Positions 29,738 to 38,100 of a stretch of 64,000 nucleotides of DNA are shown here, one piece after another. Within the stretch, counting starts at the first letter, position 1. Each line of letters opens with the position of its first letter. Source of the DNA: Ustilago trichophora. Its lineage: Eukaryota > Basidiomycota > Ustilaginomycetes > Ustilaginales > Ustilaginaceae. The position numbers and the translations under genes are program-made. The DNA is taken from positions 1,922,001 to 1,986,000 of the forward strand of contig OOIN01000002.1 of assembly GCA_900323505.1 (NCBI GenBank), in the 5' to 3' direction. The notes beneath the pieces were generated by a model. The model was not told the origin of the DNA and did no database searches. It saw nothing but the letters and a program-made list of their open reading frames with translations.

Positions 29738-30583
29738 CTATGTTGACGCAGCAACTGAAGAGACGGAAGAGGCAGCAGTGCTGCCATTTGTCGACGAAGG
29801 GGTCGCCTTAGGTTTGGACTTGTTGAGCTTCTTTTTCTTCTTCATCATGGCCGAAGCAACAGCTGAGCGCACGTTTTCGACAATCTCACGGCTCTGTTCA
29901 ACGTACTGCGAGTCTTCGATGCGTTCCTTCCTCTTACTGCCCGTCGCTGTGGCGGATGTACGAGCACCAGACGGAGTCCTACGCTGTGCTGATTCACTAG
30001 TAGAACTGCTTGGACCAGCCTCGGGGCTGGCACTGCCTTCGTCAAAGTCCTCACCCGCATCTGCCATCCTTTCGGCAGCTTCTGCCAGGTCTTTCTCGCT
30101 GCGAGGAGCGCGACCGAGCATCTTCTCCAGCTTGGCGTACTTCCTCTTTTGCGCCTCGTCCATCTGGCGCTTTCGCTCCGACTCGCCTTCGAGGTATTCT
30201 GCAAGTTTCTTGGCCTCCTTGACAACACCGAGGCGACGACCGTTAAGATCACGGCAAGAATCGTTGTTCGAGTTGCGTGCTCCCGATGACATCTTGCCAC
30301 CTTGTGAACGGAGCATGGATCCGAATCCACCCTTGCCACCGGGCAGCAGCGCCCGCAACTGAAGCACAACTGGGAATGCATTGCCAGTAGAGGTCAGGTC
30401 AGTCAGGCTCGACGCAGGTGCCAGCTTACGCCCGTGGTGTGTGATGGAGAATGTAGACGAAGGTTGCGTAGAGAGGGCGCAGCTGAAACCTTCCAGCACG
30501 TCTCCTGCAGTGGCGGCTGCCGGAAGTGACAGGCAAAGATGCCTTGGGAATGGCTCGAACGACTCGACGAGGACCGAAATCAT
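29738..30583 (-). CDS. SDE2: Sde2, ubiquitin-fold splicing/genome-stability factor
   Basis: Spliceosome-associated protein synthesised as a ubiquitin-fold precursor. Of 281 residues, the first 83 form a ubiquitin-like region starting MISVLVESFEPFPRHL and ending LLPGG. Cleavage after G82-G83 would release a mature protein starting KGGFGSMLR, exactly the family processing site (in S. pombe cut by Ubp5/Ubp15). The Sde2 domain follows with CRDLNGRRL, a conserved mark, and a charged coiled coil (LAEYLEGESERKRQMDEAQK). The tail is Ser/Thr-rich with a KKKKKLNKSK basic patch after DSQYVEQSREIVENVRSAV. A further in-frame ATG at 30628 would add 15 residues; 30583 gives the expected N-terminus. Divergent from the SNM1-like gene. 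Confidence 0.92.
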   Translation of the reverse strand: MISVLVESFEPFPRHLCLSLPAAATAGDVLEGFSCALSTQPSSTFSITHHGRKLAPASSLTDLTSTGNAFPVVLQLRALLPGGKGGFGSMLRSQGGKMSSGARNSNNDSCRDLNGRRLGVVKEAKKLAEYLEGESERKRQMDEAQKRKYAKLEKMLGRAPRSEKDLAEAAERMADAGEDFDEGSASPEAGPSSSTSESAQRRTPSGARTSATATGSKRKERIEDSQYVEQSREIVENVRSAVASAMMKKKKKLNKSKPKATPSSTNGSTAASSVSSVAAST

Positions 30584-31097
30584 GGTAGACGCCAATCTAT
30601 GGGGGGTTGAGGAGGGGATGCGTTGCAATAGTGAAGCGATGAGAGGTGTTTTCTGCCGAGAAATGGAGTGGTGGTATCGTTGATGAGAAAAGGTGAGATG
30701 ATGGTGGTGATGAAGCGACGTGGGAAATGCAACTGAACCGTAACTTTTGCTTTAGCCTTCTAATTCAAATTCCTGAAATTTGGTGCTTTGTTTCTGCGGC
30801 TTACAGTCCAATACAAAGCCGATGCAGGGTCTGCTCGAGAACAACGGCATTCGACTTGTTTGTCCTTCCTTCATGATGCCAAAAACCAACACGATCACGA
30901 TAATCACAATGATGGGTTCAAGAGACTAAGGCACTACTTCCTCCCACCTCGGCAGTAACTGAACTCTTGAGCAACTTCGATACCAAGGGTTGCTCACCTT
31001 GTATAGCAAAATCCACCCAAAACGCCCTTGCCACCTCGAACACACAAGCACTCGATGTCAAGATTAGCAAGCACCCGAACGTGGACAAGTCGACGGG
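30584..31097. promoter_or_regulatory. Divergent promoter region SDE2 / SNM1-like nuclease
   Basis: A 514 bp spacer between two divergent starts. No gene or clear motif seen. Confidence 0.5.
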
Positions 31098-34000
31098 ATG
31101 ACCAACTCACACGGATATGTCCTCGAGTATCCACGGATTCGCGTCGATCATTTCGATCAAGCAGCCGTTCCACTCCCCGCCTCCCTCCTCGCCCACCGTC
31201 GCTCCATCAAACATGTTACCGAGGGAGGCCCAGACGTGGAAAGCTTACCCTTTGCACCGGGACAGACCCACTTTGACAAGCCTCTGCTCTATCTCTTGAC
31301 ACATATACACACTGATCATCTCAAAGGACTTGATCGACCAGGCATCACAGCCCCTATCTACTGCAGTGCCGCCACCAAGGAGCTCTTGCTCAAGTACGAG
31401 CGGCAAAAGACACGAATCGAGAAGGATCGCGATGGAACACACTCCAAAAACATCGGTGTGGTGCGGCCTTACGCTCATTTGCGTGTCACCGATGATCATG
31501 CTACAGTCAGGGCAAAGCTCTCTGGTTTCCAGTCGACCAGTCTCGATCTGCTTCAACCTCTACCCTACAATGTTCCCACGAAAGTGCAGTACTCGCCGAT
31601 GTCGACAGTGATACTGACCCTGATCGAGAGCAATCACATGTTTGGCGGTGCCATGTTTCTCATCCAAGGTGCAAATGGCGCAGTTTTACATACAGGCGAT
31701 ATGAGGGCTGAGCCGTGGTGGTGCGAGGCTCTGACTCGTAATCCTTATCTGTCCCCCTACCTGTGTTGGAGCAAGCCAGGTGGCGATTCGAGCGTTTCCC
31801 ACGATGCCGAAGCGGACAATTGGGCAGATCACATCGAGTCACTCGGAAGTGTCACCGGGTCTTCAATGCGAGGAGATTCTCAGGCCGAGTCTCTGTCGGA
31901 TGCTTCGCAGCAACGCCAAGGAGACACTGCCTCGCTTCCAGGTATGTCCAAGACAAAAGACTCGCGCCAATCGCACCTCCGCCTGCGCAACATCTACCTC
32001 GATACAGAGCTGCTCCTCTGCAACCAAAAAGTGCCCACCAAGCAGCAAGCATGTCTCGACATGATCAACCTCATGCGCATGTACCCACCCACCACCGTCT
32101 TCTTCCTCAACTGCTGGACATGGGGATACGAAGACATGCTTATCGTCACCGCCAAAGCATTCGGGTGCAAGATTCATGTCGATCGCTTCAAGTACATCAT
32201 GTACAAAGCTGCGCGCTCTGAAACGCCTTTCCTCGCAGACATTATCACTCAGGATGGCAGCAAGACCAGGTTCCACGCTTGTGAAAAGCGAAATGTCTGC
32301 TCTGCTGTTCAAAAGCTAGCTTTACGGTACAGCTCCACTGCCGACCCAGCACTGGCGAAGGAGGCGCTGGCAGCACATTCGCAAATCGACAGTAGCAGCC
32401 CTGATCCCCGTCACAGATGGGGTCCTTTCCGAACACAACCGGACCCTCTGCTAGTTTACATCAACCCCGGCCAGATTGCCGCCGATCGATGGCCGACCAT
32501 TTTTCAAGATACAAAACAACGTCTAGAAGCTGCGCAAAGACATGAAACCGCCTGGCCCGAGGCTATAGTTGTGCCGATCGAACGTCATTCGACCCTTCCC
32601 GAGCTACAGATGTTTGTCGGTTTGTTCCGGCCCAAGACCGTCTCGCCGAACACGATCCTGGACCCGAAGGGTGGGCTTGACTACTACCTTCTGCACCACC
32701 TATTCGGGCATCTTCTTGCAGGTGTGGATGACCGGCGGAAGCTGGCTGATGAAGGATTGTTGATGTTGGGCGATAAGACGTGGAGCTTTTACGAAGCACA
32801 GCTGGCGAGAGCCCGCGAACAAGCGCAAGCAAAGCGCAGGGGTGGCGATGGCGGTGATTTTGCTGCGGACTCGACAGAAGCCGTTCAAGCAGCGAGTGCC
32901 AGTCTCAACGCGAACGAAAGCGTGGGTGAAAGCATCGACGCTGTCCAATTGGAACGACTTTCTAAGCTGCGAGGAATAAGTTTCAAGGGCTTGGTGATGC
33001 AAACTATGGCGGGTAACCTAGCTGCCATGCTAGAAATTGAGCGCTGGAGAAGGGCAGCAGGTATTGACGAGGCACCCGAAGGCCTTGTCGAAGACTCGTT
33101 GGGAGACACTCAGAGCAAGACGGATCACAATGTCTACAGCGATGACTACGATGCGGACCATAGCCAGCTCGCCGAGACTCAAGCTTTTCTCACATGGCAT
33201 ACCCGAGATGAACTCGCACCCGTTCCCGCAGCGCCTAGACCGGCAATTCGTGAAACCTCCCATGCAGACTCATGCGCAGCGTCACCACCATTTCCACAAA
33301 GCATTGGCGCAGCACAGACGCAAGATACCCAATCATCCGCACCGGAAGATGAAGAACTCCCAACTGTGCTCACAGAGGATCTGGCAAGTCGGTACCTTAA
33401 TGTCCTTATCCACCATTTTGGCATCTCCTTCCACCGGACCAATGGCTCGTATACACAGATGTGGGAAAGCGTGAGACAGAAGATGCCGGAGGATGCACAA
33501 AAGGTTGAAGAGCATTGGTTCAGGGAGAATGGGATTTTGCCGCCACTGTGGGGCGAGCGTGGCGAGCCAAGCGAACATCACCAGAATTCGCCCAAGGATA
33601 AGGAGCAACCGGTGTCAATCGCACACCAAGTCACACACGAGCGCTCGAAGCATGCATCAGAGCATGCACCAAACGCTGAGGGTGGTACTATATTTGGCGA
33701 CATACTCACTTCGTTCGTCGACATGCTCTCCACCAACCTCTCATCCCCGGACCCGAGTCTCGACATACTCCCGGTCCAAACATCGCACGATCAGACAATA
33801 GCGCTGCAATTAATTCTCCGTCACCTGGCAAAGGTCGGGTTTCACTCTCGCCTTCTGATTGAATCAATCGATACACATGTTGAGGGACAGAGTCATGCGA
33901 GCTGCCCGGCTGATCTTCCTTCTGCAGAATGGAGATCGTTAGGCGCACCGCTGAACGACCTTTCAACACACCTCGCGACCGAGCTTCAAACGGCGCTTAC

Positions 34001-35015
34001 CTTCATCACAGACCCGCAAATTACGCCAGGGACTCCAGAGATTGTGGAGCTGAGCTTGCAGCTCACCGGGGTTCTCCTCTCCTTCCGTCCCCTTAATGCA
34101 GTCATCGAACCCTCCGCCGTGCAATGCCTGCTCGAAGGCCTTATTTCGATCATCGAAGCAGCTCCTTCAGACCCCACGACGCTGTCGAAGGCGGCCAAGA
34201 AAGTAGTTGGGCTGGCATGTGCAGTGTTGAAAGCGGAAGAAGTGGAAGAAGAGGTGCTGCGGCCGTTCGAAGGTCGGCTATTGGCGCTGGTACAGCGGCC
34301 TGATGGGTTGCTCGGGAGGAGGCTGGAGAGTTTGATAGAGAGCAGTGATGCGGGCGTGTCTTCTCAGTCTATGCCACCGCAGCAGGTGAGCCAAGTGGAT
34401 ACTTTGGCGCAAGGGAAAGACATGGAGGGTGGATTTGTTCAGCGGGATGTTGGTGAGGCTAGCGGTGATGGGAACGCTTTGGTTGAAGAGGAGGTATCAA
34501 GTATGATAGTTCGCCCACCACGCATCGTTGCAGCCCCGGTTCGAGCCCAAACCCATCTCGAGTCCCCGCATCAACCCGCTCCAGAACCAGCATCAAAAGC
34601 AGCAGTACAGCAAGACCACCCAGACACAACAGAATCCGACTCCATAATCGCCACCCAAACAGCCGCAGAAGACGATACGATAGAGTCAATCAACCTCACA
34701 TCACTACATGCTGGACAAGCCTCGCAAGCTTCACAAGCTTCCTCGGCAACCCAGGAAGAAGATTCGACGCAGAGCGAGCAAGAAGAAGCGTCGTCTCAAC
34801 TCGGGTCTTCTTTGCCAGCCGTGCGACCGCTGCCGGCGGGTGAGACCGTTGTCATGAGAGGGAGGACGGCGATTGTTAGAACTGGGTCTTTGCCCAGTCT
34901 GTTAAAGGATGGCGAAGGGGTGAATGAGGGAGAGCGAGTGAGGTTGACGAAACGTGAACTGGGACCTGATTTCGGCGAAGGTGAGAGGAGGTCGGTCAGG
35001 CGCAGTCGGAGGTAA
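31098..35015 (+). CDS. SNM1/Artemis-family beta-CASP nuclease with long C-terminal extension
   Basis: Metallo-beta-lactamase/beta-CASP DNA nuclease, expected in the nucleus for interstrand crosslink or end-joining repair. The 1305-residue frame is intact. Metal motifs are LTHIHTDHLKGL (H69, H71, D73, H74), ESNHMFGGAMFLI, HTGDMRAEPWW (D201) and YLDTELL (D302). The beta-CASP part continues with QQACLDMINLM, FFLNCWTWGYED and the cluster FKYIMYK. The LTHxHxDHLKGL form and ESNHxxGGAMFLI are closer to Artemis than to Pso2. The core ends near residue 545. Beyond it lie disordered stretches and a predicted helical region at about 865-1110 that I cannot assign, then an acidic Gln/Ser-rich tail ending in basic residues. 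Convergent with LTN1. Confidence 0.85.
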   Translation: MTNSHGYVLEYPRIRVDHFDQAAVPLPASLLAHRRSIKHVTEGGPDVESLPFAPGQTHFDKPLLYLLTHIHTDHLKGLDRPGITAPIYCSAATKELLLKYERQKTRIEKDRDGTHSKNIGVVRPYAHLRVTDDHATVRAKLSGFQSTSLDLLQPLPYNVPTKVQYSPMSTVILTLIESNHMFGGAMFLIQGANGAVLHTGDMRAEPWWCEALTRNPYLSPYLCWSKPGGDSSVSHDAEADNWADHIESLGSVTGSSMRGDSQAESLSDASQQRQGDTASLPGMSKTKDSRQSHLRLRNIYLDTELLLCNQKVPTKQQACLDMINLMRMYPPTTVFFLNCWTWGYEDMLIVTAKAFGCKIHVDRFKYIMYKAARSETPFLADIITQDGSKTRFHACEKRNVCSAVQKLALRYSSTADPALAKEALAAHSQIDSSSPDPRHRWGPFRTQPDPLLVYINPGQIAADRWPTIFQDTKQRLEAAQRHETAWPEAIVVPIERHSTLPELQMFVGLFRPKTVSPNTILDPKGGLDYYLLHHLFGHLLAGVDDRRKLADEGLLMLGDKTWSFYEAQLARAREQAQAKRRGGDGGDFAADSTEAVQAASASLNANESVGESIDAVQLERLSKLRGISFKGLVMQTMAGNLAAMLEIERWRRAAGIDEAPEGLVEDSLGDTQSKTDHNVYSDDYDADHSQLAETQAFLTWHTRDELAPVPAAPRPAIRETSHADSCAASPPFPQSIGAAQTQDTQSSAPEDEELPTVLTEDLASRYLNVLIHHFGISFHRTNGSYTQMWESVRQKMPEDAQKVEEHWFRENGILPPLWGERGEPSEHHQNSPKDKEQPVSIAHQVTHERSKHASEHAPNAEGGTIFGDILTSFVDMLSTNLSSPDPSLDILPVQTSHDQTIALQLILRHLAKVGFHSRLLIESIDTHVEGQSHASCPADLPSAEWRSLGAPLNDLSTHLATELQTALTFITDPQITPGTPEIVELSLQLTGVLLSFRPLNAVIEPSAVQCLLEGLISIIEAAPSDPTTLSKAAKKVVGLACAVLKAEEVEEEVLRPFEGRLLALVQRPDGLLGRRLESLIESSDAGVSSQSMPPQQVSQVDTLAQGKDMEGGFVQRDVGEASGDGNALVEEEVSSMIVRPPRIVAAPVRAQTHLESPHQPAPEPASKAAVQQDHPDTTESDSIIATQTAAEDDTIESINLTSLHAGQASQASQASSATQEEDSTQSEQEEASSQLGSSLPAVRPLPAGETVVMRGRTAIVRTGSLPSLLKDGEGVNEGERVRLTKRELGPDFGEGERRSVRRSRR

Positions 35016-35149
35016 ATCTGTACACACACGAACATGTCTGCAGCGAGACCGAAATCACACTGCCATCCAAGGCAATACGCAATGCGATATGTCAACCAAA
35101 TTGGGAACCTTACTATTTGCGAAGAATCAGTGAAGAGCGTATGCAAACA

Positions 35150-38100
35150 CTAAAGAATAGATCGGCAAAGCGGGCAAGTACTAGCTCCTGAAGTAGAGAT
35201 CCATTTAAAGAGGCAACCGGCGTGGAACTTGTTTTTGCAAGTCTTGCATGGTTTTGTTGGCAGACTCCTATCCATGGGAGAGATGATGGAGTAGCAAATT
35301 GCGCATTCGTCCAGACCCTGGAATTGGACCTCTGCGTTCCTCTTGAACAGGCTCAACGCGTCGAAGATGAGGCCGTTTTGACCGGTGATTAGCTGTTGGA
35401 CAGCTAGGAGCCAAGAGCGCCATTTGGCCTCGGTAATGCCGACTCGTTGGATGTCACGGATTTCGACTCCGTGGAGAGGAAAGTCGGAGGGGATCTTGAC
35501 GCCGATTTCCATGGGATGCTCGTCGACGACGTAGGTTGCGATTACTTCGTTGGTCGACAGGATTTTGATGGTAAGGGCTTCGTCCTGGAGCTTGGAGAGG
35601 GCTTCGGGTTCGCGAAGGTGAGAGAGTTCGCGATTGGCAATGACTGGAGAGCAGTGTCGCGTGGTGAAGCTGGAGATCTGCATCGATTGCTGACGATCCT
35701 TGATGTCTACCCACCAGCTGCGCACGGTCGTGGGTACATGGATGAGGGCGCGCAAGTAGACGTGCGCAGCGAGCACTTGCAGAACCGTGAACGACGACTC
35801 GGCATCGATCTGGTCGAGGAAGATCTCCTCCAGAACAAATCGGCTCGGGTCGAAAGGTCTTCGGGTTTCATCAGCCAATCCAACCAGCGCAAACACGGTA
35901 GGCAGTAAAGAGTCCACCAACAGATGACGCTTCTCGATCTCGGCAAGGAACGCCGACTTGACCAACAATGACGCATTCTCAAAGTGTTCGAAGACGGCAA
36001 TCCACGACAAGAAGTAGCCGAACGCTGTACGACGAGCAGCACGTTCTTCGACCAGGACATCAAGCTGAGAACCGAGACTTTCGCCGATGTTGGCAACAAG
36101 TGCCTCTGGCAGCTTCAGCTTCTTCTGTCCCTCCTCTGTGGCAAGTGCCTCACGGTCAACGGCCGACTCAACAACAAGCTCCTTGACGTGCTCTCGGATT
36201 GCACGGGTCAGCAGACGGAAGCTGATGACCTGGACCTCGTGCGAAGGGCTCTGAACCAGAAGCTTGCAGAGAGACTCGGCTGTTTCTTGCAGCTTGAAAG
36301 GAGTATCCGAAGTCTCGCGGATGATCTCGACGATGAGGTCGATGCAGGCCTGCTTGGGCGCCGAGATAGACTGCATGCCAGGCAGCGACAAGAAAAGCTC
36401 GCGCACTAGGTCAATGCAAACTACGCTACGATCCTTCCAGTACTCGCGCAAGTTGGCACTGCGCGACGCTAGGTCGCGCATCGTCTCGAGCAGTCGCAAG
36501 CTGTGATAGAGCTGAGCCACCGTGCTAGCTTCTTCAAGCGAGCAGAATTCCAGGTTGGCCTCGAGACTGTCAAAGATAAAGTCGATGTGACTGCCCTGAA
36601 CGTCTTGAACCACGGGGAGCAGATGGATGAAGAGCTCGGCCAATCGTGTAGAGACCTCTTCTTCGGGTTCGTCCGCCTCGTCGCCGGTGTACCACTTCTC
36701 GAGATCTTTCAACAAAAAGATCGCTCGCTGTTGCGGAATGATGGACAGCTCCGAATCAAGCGGTGGAGCCAGCGCCACCAGGGTGCGGAGCGAGCGCAGG
36801 ATGCGATCCGATGGAGTGTTGGGACCAAGACCCGACAAATTGGCGGCGGCTCCGTTTCGAAGGCGGTCATAGATTTGAGATGAGCCAGCGATGGATTTAG
36901 CCGCATGGAAGATCGCCGAAGACAAAGCGGGCATGCGGTTTTGCATCGCGTCACCGAGCTTGAGCCATCGATCGGCGCCTGCTTCAGTGATAGTGCCGAA
37001 GCTAAAGACGGCATTCAGCAGACGATGGAAGATGCGGGCCAGGTAACTGCCTTGCATGTCATTCTGAGATGCCGTCTGCCACAGCGTAGACAAGACAAAA
37101 CCAATGCCGTCTTTGTTGGCATCGATGATGGTCGAGCGTTGCAGCGACGCGACCATGTCATTGTGCCAGTTTTCTGTCACTGTGTCACTGAGCGAAGAAG
37201 CCAACGCAGTGACAACAGTCACGGAGCTTTGAAGCCACTCCTGATTAGCGCTGGGGGAAGCGGTAGTGTTGAGAGCATGCTTCGATGCCCCTGGGAGTAG
37301 CAGATCGTCTTCGATCAGAATCGATAGCAGGACAACGTATGGCAGCAAGTGAAGGTGCTGTCGTGCACCGGCACGGTCTCGTCGCATCATTGTCAGAGCG
37401 GCGAGACACACGCGAGCAAAGATGCCGAGGCCTGCATTATCGACAGGAAGATCGAAAGAAGCCGTGCAATTGGCGGCAGATTGCTGAACCAGTGGGTCAA
37501 AGACCAGCAGTGCTGGGTGCGAGTCCTGTTTGCAGGCCTTGACAAACATCTCGTGCAGCTCTTTCGGCTCTGGCAGGAGTGTGGCGTCGTACTTTGCGGC
37601 TGCAACAACGCGAGCGACAGGGGCCTGGATATCGAGCAAATGGTCTTGCAGACTGGCGAGGGCTTCTTTATGCATTTGCGACTGAAGTTCAGGCAGACTG
37701 CTGTCCACGATGCGTGTGTGCAGGTCGTGCACCTTGGACCAAAGATCACCGTAGGCCTCGGCCTTTTCCATCCAGTCGCCAGAGGCACCATCATCCTCTT
37801 CGTCTTCATCCTCTTCATCAATAAGGTGCAGAGAATGCAGATCCGAGAGGGCAGATACAACGCCCTTGTACGCAGGGTTCGTAAATAGCAGTCGACCGAC
37901 GTCCTCCTGCGGCTGTACTTGCGCCCATGAATCGAGACAATCAAGGAGGTCTTCCACCACAGTGGCGGCCTTCTTTTGGCGATCTTGCACATCGTCATCG
38001 GCTCGTGACCTTTCTAGGAGGGTGTATCGGAGCTGCTCAATAGTTGAGGTGATCATGGATAGCATGGACCCGATACAGCTCTGATCAACGAATGGGCTCG

